Source of the DNA: Pseudomonas sp. 6D_7.1_Bac1 | GTDB taxonomy: Bacteria; Pseudomonadota; Gammaproteobacteria; Pseudomonadales; Pseudomonadaceae | Reading direction: 5' to 3' | NCBI RefSeq assembly: GCF_025465945.1 | Contig: NZ_JANLNW010000053.1 | Span: 1 to 64,000 of the forward strand | Length of the DNA: 64,000 nt | In this document: piece after piece, positions 56,849 to 64,000 of the stretch | How the letters are laid out: every line of letters begins with the position of its first letter | Numbering within the stretch: the stretch's first letter is position 1 | Notes under the pieces: generated by a model | Told to the model about the DNA's origin: nothing | What the model saw: the letters and a program-made list of their open reading frames with translations, nothing else | The model's database searches: none | Made by a program: the position numbers and the translations under genes

Positions 56849-58270
56849 TCAGGTCTTGCGGATTTTCTCGACGATGGCGGTGGTCGAGCTGTTTTCCACC
56901 AGCCCCAGCACTTTCACTGTTCCGCCGTAAGCGCTCACGATGTCGGCGCCGACCACCTGGTCGATCCCGTAATCGCCGCCCTTGACCAACACGTCCGGCT
57001 TGACCTGACTCAGAAGGTTTTCCGGAGTGCCTTCAGGGAAGCTGATCACCCAGTCCACCGCACCCAGACCCGCCAGCACCGCCATGCGTCGGTCAACGCT
57101 GTTGATCGGCCGCCCAGGACCTTTCAAGCGGCTCACCGACGCATCGTCGTTGACTGCGACGATCAAACGATCGCCCTGGGCTCGCGCCTGCTCCAGGTAG
57201 GTCACGTGGCCCGCGTGGAGGATGTCGAAGCAGCCGTTGGTGAAAACGATTTTCTCTTTGTGCGCTCGAGCGTCGTCGACTGCCAGCAACAATTGTTCAA
57301 GTCCCAGGACACCACGCTCGGAACCCTCTTCACGCTGAATCGCGCGCCGCAGTTCCGGCGCGCTGATAGCCGCCGTACCCAGCTTGCCGACCACGATGCC
57401 GGCGGCCAGGTTGGCCAGGGCCACCGCATGCGGCAGTTCTTCGCCGGCAGCGATCGCCGCCGCCAGGGTAGAAATCACCGTGTCACCGGCACCGGTCACG
57501 TCAAACACTTCACGGGCCCGTGCGGGCAAGTGCAACGCTGGATGATCAGGGCGCAGCAAGGTCATGCCGTGCTCGCCACGCGTCACCAGCAAGGCGCCGA
57601 GATCAAGATCGTGCATCAACTGCGCGCCCTTGCTCACCAAATCGTGCTCATCGACGCAACCGCCAACGATGGTTTCAAACTCGCTGAGGTTCGGGGTGAT
57701 CAGGCTGGCACCGCGGTAAATCGAGAAGTCCTTGCCTTTGGGATCAGCCAGCACCGGAATGCCACGGGCACGTGCGGCCTGGATCAGCACCTGATGGTTC
57801 TTCAACGCGCCTTTGCCATAGTCAGACAACACCAGCACCTTGATGCCTTCAAGCAGGCCGTCGACTTCAGCGCCGAGCGCCAGTGCGTCAGTGGCAAAAG
57901 GTTCTTCAAAGTCGATACGCAGCAATTGCTGGTGACGACTCATGACCCGCAGCTTGACGATGGTCGGCTGATGCGCGATGCGCTGAAACAACGCCCGCAC
58001 ACCAGCGCCTTTAAGGCTATTGGTCAGGCTGTCGGCGGCTTCGTCATCGCCGGTCACACCGACCAGGGACGCCGGCGCGCCGAGCGCGGCAATGTTCAAG
58101 GCAACGTTGGCAGCACCGCCCGGGCGGTCTTCGATTTGCTCGACCTTGACCACCGGCACCGGTGCCTCAGGAGAAATCCGTGAGGTACCACCATGCCAGT
58201 AACGGTCGAGCATGACATCGCCGACCACCAAGACAGGGGCTTGATCGAATCGCGGCATGGACAACTTCAT
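56849..58270 (-). CDS. hldE: Bifunctional heptose 7-phosphate kinase / heptose 1-phosphate adenylyltransferase HldE
   Basis: Makes ADP-heptose for LPS inner core. The 473-residue product has an N-terminal ribokinase-like domain (about 1-315; [20 protein letters not shown] and [17 protein letters not shown] near residue 260). The C-terminal domain (about 335-473) has the nucleotidyltransferase start [23 protein letters not shown] 58270 ([12 protein letters not shown]) fits the family. It follows the cysC gene on the same strand, 103 bases away, with a candidate -10 box at 58305. Confidence 0.96.
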   Translation of the reverse strand: MKLSMPRFDQAPVLVVGDVMLDRYWHGGTSRISPEAPVPVVKVEQIEDRPGGAANVALNIAALGAPASLVGVTGDDEAADSLTNSLKGAGVRALFQRIAHQPTIVKLRVMSRHQQLLRIDFEEPFATDALALGAEVDGLLEGIKVLVLSDYGKGALKNHQVLIQAARARGIPVLADPKGKDFSIYRGASLITPNLSEFETIVGGCVDEHDLVSKGAQLMHDLDLGALLVTRGEHGMTLLRPDHPALHLPARAREVFDVTGAGDTVISTLAAAIAAGEELPHAVALANLAAGIVVGKLGTAAISAPELRRAIQREEGSERGVLGLEQLLLAVDDARAHKEKIVFTNGCFDILHAGHVTYLEQARAQGDRLIVAVNDDASVSRLKGPGRPINSVDRRMAVLAGLGAVDWVISFPEGTPENLLSQVKPDVLVKGGDYGIDQVVGADIVSAYGGTVKVLGLVENSSTTAIVEKIRKT

Positions 58271-58304
58271 GGAGCAACCCACATACAAAATGAACAGGGG
58301 CGCG

Positions 58305-58313
58305 ATATTAGCA
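58305..58313 (-). promoter_or_regulatory. Possible extended -10 promoter of hldE
   Basis: On the minus strand TGC followed by TAATAT, 35 bases before the hldE start. No clear -35 box is present at 17 bases. Extended -10 promoters can work without one. A weak call. Confidence 0.35.
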
Positions 58314-58373
58314 CAGGGTGGGCGCTGCCTAGTCCGACAGCTTCACCGGGCACGTATCACGCCTCTATATTGT

Positions 58374-58985
58374 TCATTTTTTAAGTAAAACCGCTAGAAC
58401 ATGCTGCACGGCGTCGGCCAGTTCGACCTCGTCGGTGTTGATTTCACAGTCTGCCTGCAGCGGCGCTTCGTAAGGGCTGTCGAGACCGGTGAAGTCCTTG
58501 ATTCGCCCTTGCAGCGCGGCTTGATACAAGCCCTTGGGATCGCGCCGGGCACAGATCTCGAACGGCGTGCTGACATACACCTCAAGAAACTCGTCCTCGC
58601 GAAACAAGGCTCTGGCCGACGCTCGATCGGCCTGAAACGGCGAAATCGCCGAGACAATCACAATCAGCCCCGCATCGACCATCAACCGCGCCACCTCGGA
58701 AATACGCCGGATGTTTTCCTTGCGCGCGGCGTTCCCCATGCCCAGGTCATTGCACAAACCGCTACGCAGGTTGTCACCATCGAGCACAAAGGTATGGCGC
58801 CCCTGCTCATTGAGTTGCAACTCCAGCGCATTGGCCAATGTCGACTTGCCAGCACCGGACAGCCCCGTCAGCCACAGACAGCAAGGTTGTTGATGCTTGA
58901 GCGCGGCTCTGGCAGTGGGTGACAACGACAATGCGTAAGGGCGAATGTGCGGCGAAGGTGCAGCAGCGACCGGCGACTTATTCAT
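58374..58985 (-). CDS. cysC: Adenylylsulfate kinase (APS kinase)
   Basis: Phosphorylates adenylylsulfate to PAPS, the sulfate donor of sulfotransferases. The 203-residue product has the P-loop LTGLSGAGKSTLAN near residue 40, VLDGDNLRSGLCNDLG near 67, AISPFQADRASARALF near 115 with the reactive Ser, and KGLYQAALQGRIKDFTG near 150. All known catalytic features are present. It overlaps the sulfotransferase by eight bases and follows it in the same direction. Pseudomonads normally carry a CysNC fusion in their sulfate assimilation operon, so this is a second, dedicated copy. Confidence 0.94.
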   Translation of the reverse strand: MNKSPVAAAPSPHIRPYALSLSPTARAALKHQQPCCLWLTGLSGAGKSTLANALELQLNEQGRHTFVLDGDNLRSGLCNDLGMGNAARKENIRRISEVARLMVDAGLIVIVSAISPFQADRASARALFREDEFLEVYVSTPFEICARRDPKGLYQAALQGRIKDFTGLDSPYEAPLQADCEINTDEVELADAVQHVLAVLLKK

Positions 58986-59682
58986 AATCAAGTACCTCGT
59001 AATCACGCTGATAAGTTCGCCGTATCAGGCGCCGCGTGCGCACCGAGCAGAAATCGCGTACGGGCTCGGAGCGACGCTCTTGCGAAATGTTCAGATGAGG
59101 CAACGATGAACTCATGCCGAGATGCTGGCAGAGCAACTGGAAGTCTCGCTCCAGATGTTCCTGATAACCGACGAAATCCATCGCCATGCGTCCCATGGAG
59201 TCATTCAAAAAGTCGGTTTGCGGTGCGAAGTGAAGCTGTTTGCGGATGTTCTCCGGGTGCAGCCAACGCCCGACAAAATCATCAAAATCCCTGTAACTGT
59301 TGACCAGCAGCTGAGCCGGTTCGTCTCGTTGGGGCAACTGGTTACTTCGCAAATAGGCATAGGCAGAATAAGCCCGCTCCAACGGATCGCGGACAAACGC
59401 GAATTTGAAGCTGCGTGCGTAGTGTTCGGGAAACTGCTGTTCGTACCAGTACAGCGGCAAGTGCCCTGGCGTCCAACCGTTGAACAGCGCCGAGCACACG
59501 CTACTGCCGGCACATTTCGGAACATGGATGAACAGGCATGAGCCCTGCTGAAATTGCGCAGGAAAGAGTGTGTTGCCTGACATCGACTTGTTCACTGCTT
59601 GCCGGTCAACGACCGACAAACGTCCCAATAAAAAGCTGCGCTGGGTTTTGGGGAGTAATTTCCAGAGATGACGTTGCAACAT
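58978..59682 (-). CDS. Sulfotransferase family 2 protein
   Basis: A 234-residue PAPS-dependent sulfotransferase of the Sulfotransfer_2 type. The phosphosulfate loop is CLFIHVPKCAGSSVCSALF near residue 50; the 3'-phosphate motif is FAFVRDPLERAYSAYAYL near 95. Enzymes of this group sulfate carbohydrates in animals and bacteria. No signal peptide is visible, so it should act in the cytoplasm on a nucleotide-linked or lipid-linked sugar. It lies directly between msbA and cysC, with cysC supplying its PAPS. By eye it is poorer in GC than its neighbours. Confidence 0.85.
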   Translation of the reverse strand: MLQRHLWKLLPKTQRSFLLGRLSVVDRQAVNKSMSGNTLFPAQFQQGSCLFIHVPKCAGSSVCSALFNGWTPGHLPLYWYEQQFPEHYARSFKFAFVRDPLERAYSAYAYLRSNQLPQRDEPAQLLVNSYRDFDDFVGRWLHPENIRKQLHFAPQTDFLNDSMGRMAMDFVGYQEHLERDFQLLCQHLGMSSSLPHLNISQERRSEPVRDFCSVRTRRLIRRTYQRDYEVLDYE

Positions 59683-59763
59683 TCCAGTCCCCGCACGAGA
59701 AGGTTATCCCCCCCGTTTGCATTCAAAATCGAGGCAGGAACCATAACAAGTGCGGCACGCAGA

Positions 59764-59791
59764 ATTATTTAGGCTTGGTCAAGTATGTAAA
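59764..59791 (-). promoter_or_regulatory. Possible promoter of the sulfotransferase-cysC unit
   Basis: On the minus strand TTTACA (59786-59791) and AATAAT (59764-59769) are 16 bases apart, in an AT-rich stretch 80 bases before the sulfotransferase start. It would allow expression separate from msbA. Confidence 0.45.
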
Positions 59792-59869
59792 GGGCTGGAT
59801 ACAAATCGCCGGACGCGTTGCGCGCCCGGGAGGCTGACAGGGTGAGCGGCGCCCACCCTGGAGTCGATA

Positions 59870-61678
59870 TCAGGCGATGTCCACCGGAGACGGTTCGTCC
59901 AGCCCCATGGCATGCAGGCGCGAGTAGTACCCGCCCTGTGCCAGCAACTGCGCATGGGTACCGCGCTCGACAATTTCACCGTGGTCCATCACCAGGATCT
60001 GATCGGCCTTTTCGATGGTCGACAACCGGTGTGCGATCACCAGCGTGGTACGGCCCTTCATGACCTTGTCCAGCGCTGCCTGAATATGCCGCTCGGACTC
60101 GGTGTCCAGTGCCGAAGTCGCCTCATCGAGAATCAGCAACGGTGCGTTTTTCAACAAGGCCCGGGCAATGGCCAGACGCTGACGTTGACCACCGGACAGC
60201 AATACCCCGTTCTCGCCGACTTCGGTGTCCAGGCCGTGCGGCAACTGGGAGATGAAGTCCATCGCATAAGCATCCTGCGCGGCTTTCTCGATGTCTGCCC
60301 GAGGAGCCCCGGCCAGATCACCGTAGGCGATGTTGTTGGCCACGGTATCGTTGAACAGCGTGACGTGTTGCGTGACCTGAGAAACATGCTTGCGCAAGTT
60401 ACGCAGGCGATAGTCTTCGATCTCCACTTCATCGAGCAGTATTTGCCCCGCTTCATGGTGGTAGAAGCGCGGGATCAGGCTGGCCAGCGTCGACTTGCCA
60501 CTCCCTGAGCGCCCCACCAGTGCAATCATCTGCCCTGGCGCTGCGCTGAAGCTGATGTTTTTCAGCACTTCGCGATCGGTACCCGGGTAAGTGAAACTCA
60601 GGTTGTGTACATCCAGACGACCGCTGATTCGCTCTCGCTCGACGGTGCCGTTATCGATTTCCGGCTCGACATCCAGTTGCTCGAAAATACTTTCGGCACC
60701 GGCCACGCCTTTCTGAATGGTCGAGCTGACTTCCGACAGTTGACGAATCGGCTTGGGCAACAAGCCCGCAGCCGTGATGTAGGCCACCAGATCACCGGCC
60801 GTCGCATCGCCACGCAGATACAGCACCAGAAACATCAATGCCGCCATGGCGCTATAGATCACCAGTTGCAGTGCAGGGGTATAGATAGCGCTGGTTCTGG
60901 TCATGCGCAGTTGCTTGTCGGTGTTGCTCTGACTGGCCCTGGCAAAGCGCTGTTGCTCGTAGCCTTCACCGCCGAAGCTGCGAACCACGCGATAGCCCTG
61001 AATGGTTTCGGACGCGACGTGAGTCACGTCACCCATCGCCACCTGAATCCGCTTGCTCTGCTTGCGGAATTTCTTGCTGGTATTGCCGACCATGAAGGAA
61101 ATCAGCGGCAGAATCGCCAGCATCACCAGGGTGAGCTTCCAGTTCATCCACAGCAGATAGGCAAACAGGAAGACCACCGTCAGACCTTCACGAATCACCA
61201 CCTTGATGGCGTCGGTTGCCGCGCCGGTGACCATGGTCACGTTGAAGGTAATACGAGAGATCAGATGCCCGGAGTTGTGGGTATCGAAATAGCGGTTAGG
61301 TAACACCAGCAGTTTGTTGAACAACTCCACCCGCAGGTCATGCACCAGCCCCAGGGAAACCTTCGCCAGGTAGAAGTTGCTCAGGAACGAGCCAAGCCCT
61401 TGCCAGGCAGCGATCAAGATGATCAACAGCGGCACGGCAACCAGCAACTTCAATTCCCGTAGATACGGAGTGTGGGGGAAAAGCACCGCTTCGGGGTTGC
61501 TCAAGCCATCGACGAAATACTTGAGAATCCCGGCCAGCATCGGCTGGGTGGAAGCAAATATCACGAAGCCCACGATACTCAGCAGGAAAATGCCAACATA
61601 GGGTTTTACGTACCCCAAGAGCCGAAAATAGATTTTCAGGCTGGAATCCTGTTCCGCTTTAGGCGGTGCTTCACTCAT
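59870..61678 (-). CDS. msbA: Lipid A export ABC transporter MsbA
   Basis: Homodimeric flippase that moves lipid A-core across the inner membrane. The 602-residue product has an N-terminal six-helix membrane domain (about 25-325; LLGYVKPYVGIFLLSIVGFV at the first helix) and a C-terminal nucleotide-binding domain. The latter has Walker A LVGRSGSGKSTLAS near residue 390, the signature LSGGQRQRLAIARALL near 495, and Walker B LLILDEATSALD. ATG 61678 is chosen over an upstream GTG. It follows waaL by 15 bases and precedes the sulfotransferase by 187. Confidence 0.96.
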   Translation of the reverse strand: MSEAPPKAEQDSSLKIYFRLLGYVKPYVGIFLLSIVGFVIFASTQPMLAGILKYFVDGLSNPEAVLFPHTPYLRELKLLVAVPLLIILIAAWQGLGSFLSNFYLAKVSLGLVHDLRVELFNKLLVLPNRYFDTHNSGHLISRITFNVTMVTGAATDAIKVVIREGLTVVFLFAYLLWMNWKLTLVMLAILPLISFMVGNTSKKFRKQSKRIQVAMGDVTHVASETIQGYRVVRSFGGEGYEQQRFARASQSNTDKQLRMTRTSAIYTPALQLVIYSAMAALMFLVLYLRGDATAGDLVAYITAAGLLPKPIRQLSEVSSTIQKGVAGAESIFEQLDVEPEIDNGTVERERISGRLDVHNLSFTYPGTDREVLKNISFSAAPGQMIALVGRSGSGKSTLASLIPRFYHHEAGQILLDEVEIEDYRLRNLRKHVSQVTQHVTLFNDTVANNIAYGDLAGAPRADIEKAAQDAYAMDFISQLPHGLDTEVGENGVLLSGGQRQRLAIARALLKNAPLLILDEATSALDTESERHIQAALDKVMKGRTTLVIAHRLSTIEKADQILVMDHGEIVERGTHAQLLAQGGYYSRLHAMGLDEPSPVDIA

Positions 61679-61693
61679 CGTAGAGCTCACTGG

Positions 61694-62878
61694 TTAGGAA
61701 GAACGCGAAATTTTATCACAAGCGTCGGATTTGGCCCGCGCCCATACCAATACACTGGCCAGGCCAACGGGTAGCCAACTGATGAACCATTCGGCTCGTG
61801 GTGATCCACTGATGCTGGCAGCATCGAATTGCATGGCCAGGAACGAGAACATCCAGATCCCGATGATGCCCTGGCCATAAAGCGTTTCACGGGCTCGCCA
61901 CGCCTCACGCAATACCGAAAACCAGATCACGCACCACAGCAATAGCCCTGTCAGCCCCAACTCGATCGCGATGTGGGTGAACAGGTTGTGTGCATGATCA
62001 AAATAAATGCCTTCGGCAAGGACCGTATAGGCAGAGCCCAACCCCAGACCACGCACGGGATGTGCACTGATCATGTTCAGGCTGGACATCAGTATTTGCG
62101 GCCGGAACGAGGTACCACGAGCCAACACCAGCGATTCGAGAAGCCAGAACGCCAATATTGCCAGCAGCATTGCGGCGACAGCGATGTACCGGCTCCGACG
62201 GTCGCGACACCAGACAGGCATTGCCACCAGCGTCACCAACAGGGCCAGCGCGGCACCACGACTCTGGGACAGCATGACAAAACCTGCAAGCAACGCCAGC
62301 GCGACCGCCCAGACCATCTGCAGCCTGCGGGTCTGCGGGACCCAGTGCGACATCCAGACCGCCGCCAGCCCTATCACGTAACCACCCAGGATCGGATGTT
62401 CCAGTTGCCCCAACCCTTCAAGGCGCACCGACCAATGGTTGCCTTCGATCCAATAGAACTTGATGACCGCCAGCAGCGCGGACAATGCCAGACCCAGACC
62501 GCCCCATTGCATGACGCGAATCACCCGCTCCGGACGGGCGTTGGCAAATACCGGAAAAAACAGCAGGAACACCACGATATACAACAGGCGTTTTGCGCCG
62601 CGCGACGGGTCATCATCGTGAGTCCATAACAAGCTGAGCAGCGACCACAGCACCAGCCCGAGCAGTCCCAGGCAGAACATGCGCTGCTCTCGCCAAAGCT
62701 CACCCAGTCGAGCACGTGCCGGCCAGGCAAAAATCATTGCCGGCAACCAGAGAAACACAGTCAACCCTTGCTGATAGATTTTGTTGGTAGGCGCAAAAGC
62801 GATGGCCAGCAAATACCACAGTAAACCTATCGTCATCCATACCTGCGCCCAGCGAGTTGCGTGCATCGATTTGCTCAT
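61694..62878 (-). CDS. waaL: O-antigen ligase family protein (WaaL type)
   Basis: Polytopic inner-membrane protein that joins undecaprenyl-linked O-antigen to lipid A-core in the periplasm. The 394-residue product has about 11 membrane segments. The large periplasmic loop near residue 280-320 (MISAHPVRGLGLGSAY, then HAHNLFTHIAIELGLTG) carries the Wzy_C/ligase signature with its conserved Gly and His. It starts at ATG 62878 (MSKSMHATRWAQ); two ATG codons further up are possible but lack ribosome-binding sites. It heads the waaL-msbA transcript and is divergent from the kinase-like gene. Confidence 0.87.
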   Translation of the reverse strand: MSKSMHATRWAQVWMTIGLLWYLLAIAFAPTNKIYQQGLTVFLWLPAMIFAWPARARLGELWREQRMFCLGLLGLVLWSLLSLLWTHDDDPSRGAKRLLYIVVFLLFFPVFANARPERVIRVMQWGGLGLALSALLAVIKFYWIEGNHWSVRLEGLGQLEHPILGGYVIGLAAVWMSHWVPQTRRLQMVWAVALALLAGFVMLSQSRGAALALLVTLVAMPVWCRDRRSRYIAVAAMLLAILAFWLLESLVLARGTSFRPQILMSSLNMISAHPVRGLGLGSAYTVLAEGIYFDHAHNLFTHIAIELGLTGLLLWCVIWFSVLREAWRARETLYGQGIIGIWMFSFLAMQFDAASISGSPRAEWFISWLPVGLASVLVWARAKSDACDKISRSS

Positions 62879-62974
62879 AAACGGTCTACCCATCCAACCC
62901 TGCATGGTTAAAACACGAACTTTTCGGCATCATTGCCTCCCACTGTACCGGCATTTCCTACAAGGTTTCCTACA

Positions 62975-63580
62975 ATGCAATCTTCCCGGCTTCCCCAAGC
63001 CACGCTAAATCAGATGATTGAAGGCGCCAGAATACTGGAGACTGACAGTTTCGGCCCGAAAGTCTATCTGTTGCAGGATGGGAATATCCTCAAACTGTTT
63101 CGCCGCAAGCGCTTTTTTTCATCGGCGCTGTTTCGCCCCTACTCGAAACGCTTCATCGACAACGCTGTCGAGCTACAAAGGCTTGGCGTGCCGACCTTGC
63201 AATCCCTGGCGTTCTATCAACTGCACACGTCTGGCATGACCGCCGTGCTTTACCGGCCACTGCCGGGTGAAACACTGCGCCAGCTATCCGGCAAGGATGA
63301 CTTCAACTGGCAGCACGCCCTCCCGGAACTGGTGGAACTGATTCGTTGCCTTCATACCTCGGGGATCTACTTTCGCTCATTGCATCTGGGCAACATTGTC
63401 GTCACACCCGACAACCAGTTCGGTCTGATCGATGTCTCGGATATGCGCTTCTTGCGCGCTCCGCTGCCAAGACATCTGGCCAAACGCAACCTGCAGCACT
63501 TCGCCCGTTATATTGCCCGGGAGCAGCTGAACGGGACCTTTCCGATGCAAGCATTGGAGCGGGCCTTACTGCCTGCATGA
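62975..63580 (+). CDS. LPS-kinase-like protein lacking the catalytic Asp
   Basis: A 201-residue protein resembling the lipopolysaccharide kinase / Kdo kinase fold; pseudomonad homologues are sometimes called toluene tolerance protein. Lys40 (ILKLFRRKR), Glu65 (NAVELQRL), the catalytic-loop Asn140 and the metal-binding Asp153 (LIDVSDM) are present. The catalytic loop reads FRSLHLGNIVV, so Ser135 replaces the expected HxD Asp. It may therefore be a pseudokinase or use a different base. It lies between waaL and a glycosyltransferase, in keeping with an LPS-related role. The start is ATG 62975 (MQSSRLPQATLN). Its last 15 bases overlap the convergent glycosyltransferase. Confidence 0.7.
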   Translation: MQSSRLPQATLNQMIEGARILETDSFGPKVYLLQDGNILKLFRRKRFFSSALFRPYSKRFIDNAVELQRLGVPTLQSLAFYQLHTSGMTAVLYRPLPGETLRQLSGKDDFNWQHALPELVELIRCLHTSGIYFRSLHLGNIVVTPDNQFGLIDVSDMRFLRAPLPRHLAKRNLQHFARYIAREQLNGTFPMQALERALLPA

Positions 63581-64000
63581 CAATAACGCCCGGACCGCCT
63601 GACTGAAACCCAGCCAGGCCTTGTCCGGCGCGAGAGCCTCGTATTGCTCTGCGGCGACAGCCTCAGGGCGAGCGTTGAACGCCTGCACGATGATGTCGCT
63701 CCAGGCACTCACATCGCCTGCGGGAGCGTACCAACCGGTACCTGCCAATTGCTCACGGAACACCGCCAGTTCGCTGCTTAGTACCGGAATGCCCGCCATG
63801 ACCGCTTCCTGCAGAATCAACCCCAGACCTTCGTCAAGGGACGGGATCGCCACCCAGTCAAATGCACTGTAAAGCGTCGCGACATCATTCAAGTAACCCG
63901 GCAACGACACGTTGCCGCGCAGCCCCCATTGATCAATCTGCGCCTCCAGCGCTGCCCGCGCAGACCCTTCGCCAATAATCACCAGGCGCAAGTCAGGCTG
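63566..64000 (-). CDS. Glycosyltransferase family 4 protein (C-terminal part; runs off the window)
   Basis: Only the C-terminal 144 residues are in the window; the gene continues beyond 64000. The visible part is the GT-B nucleotide-sugar domain of a retaining family 4 enzyme: LVIIGEGSARAALEAQ, a strand into VSLPGYLNDVATLYSAFDW, and the diagnostic SLDEGLGLILQEAVMAGIPV with the paired Glu residues of the EX7E motif. The context beside waaL and msbA suggests that it adds a sugar to LPS core or O-antigen. Donor and acceptor cannot be named. It overlaps the end of the kinase-like gene. Confidence 0.85.
   Translation of the reverse strand, partial: QPDLRLVIIGEGSARAALEAQIDQWGLRGNVSLPGYLNDVATLYSAFDWVAIPSLDEGLGLILQEAVMAGIPVLSSELAVFREQLAGTGWYAPAGDVSAWSDIIVQAFNARPEAVAAEQYEALAPDKAWLGFSQAVRALLSCRQ

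Noticed and set aside
59838..59860. Possible intrinsic terminator of msbA
   Set aside because: CAGGGTG and CACCCTG can pair around a nine-base loop, but on the minus strand the stem is followed by TCAGCCTCCC with no T run, so it was not called a terminator.

Overview
The window is a chromosomal segment from a fluorescent pseudomonad, most likely the Pseudomonas fluorescens complex. Three things point there: near-uniform high-GC coding, a gene order that matches from memory the stretch from dnaB to the LPS core genes in Pseudomonas aeruginosa, and many copies of the GTGGGAGCGAGC-type REP palindrome of fluorescent pseudomonads. I see no rRNA operon, prophage, insertion sequence or CRISPR array. 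This is core genome with a few local insertions.

Layout. (1) 1-10.2 kb: dnaB, the rpsF-rpsR-(membrane protein)-rplI ribosomal operon with a promoter and a leader, rnr-rlmB, two tandem copies of a complete tRNA-Leu(CAG) transcription unit, and a chemoreceptor. (2) 10.2-23.2 kb, minus strand: purA, hisZ, then the 'amiB-mutL-miaA-hfq-hflX-hflK-hflC' superoperon led by nnrE/nnrD and tsaE. (3) 23.2-33.7 kb: queG, a TRIC-like channel, orn, rsgA, motAB, an HDOD-GAF protein, rhdA-psd and serB. (4) 33.8-44.6 kb: an AhpA/YtjB-type membrane receptor, a PqiC-like lipoprotein, and the nudF-yqiB-cpdA-yqiA-parE-(esterase)-parC run. (5) 44.8-50.8 kb: a DUF3298 lipoprotein, TPP-riboswitch-controlled thiC with the transporter cytX downstream, and a TolC-family protein. 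(6) 50.9-64 kb: LPS and efflux genes: waaA, a LysR/SMR pair, an FAD oxidoreductase-aldo/keto reductase-unknown operon, hldE, a cysC-sulfotransferase pair, msbA, waaL, a kinase-like protein and a truncated glycosyltransferase.

Working logic. The rightmost block makes inner-core LPS: heptose precursor (hldE), Kdo transfer (waaA), lipid A-core flipping (msbA), O-antigen ligation (waaL) and core glycosyl transfer. A PAPS-forming kinase and a sulfotransferase sit inside it. This suggests that a surface glycan is sulfated, and it is the most biologically distinctive hypothesis in the window.

Other points worth a look: the AhpA/YtjB-type protein appears to end in a degenerate class III nucleotide-cyclase fold; the unknown protein at 55.8-56.8 kb carries a Nudix-like box with an insertion; the kinase-like protein at 63 kb lacks the catalytic Asp; and several REP elements are nested, mosaic or fused. 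All names come from reading protein motifs and remembered gene order. No database search was run.
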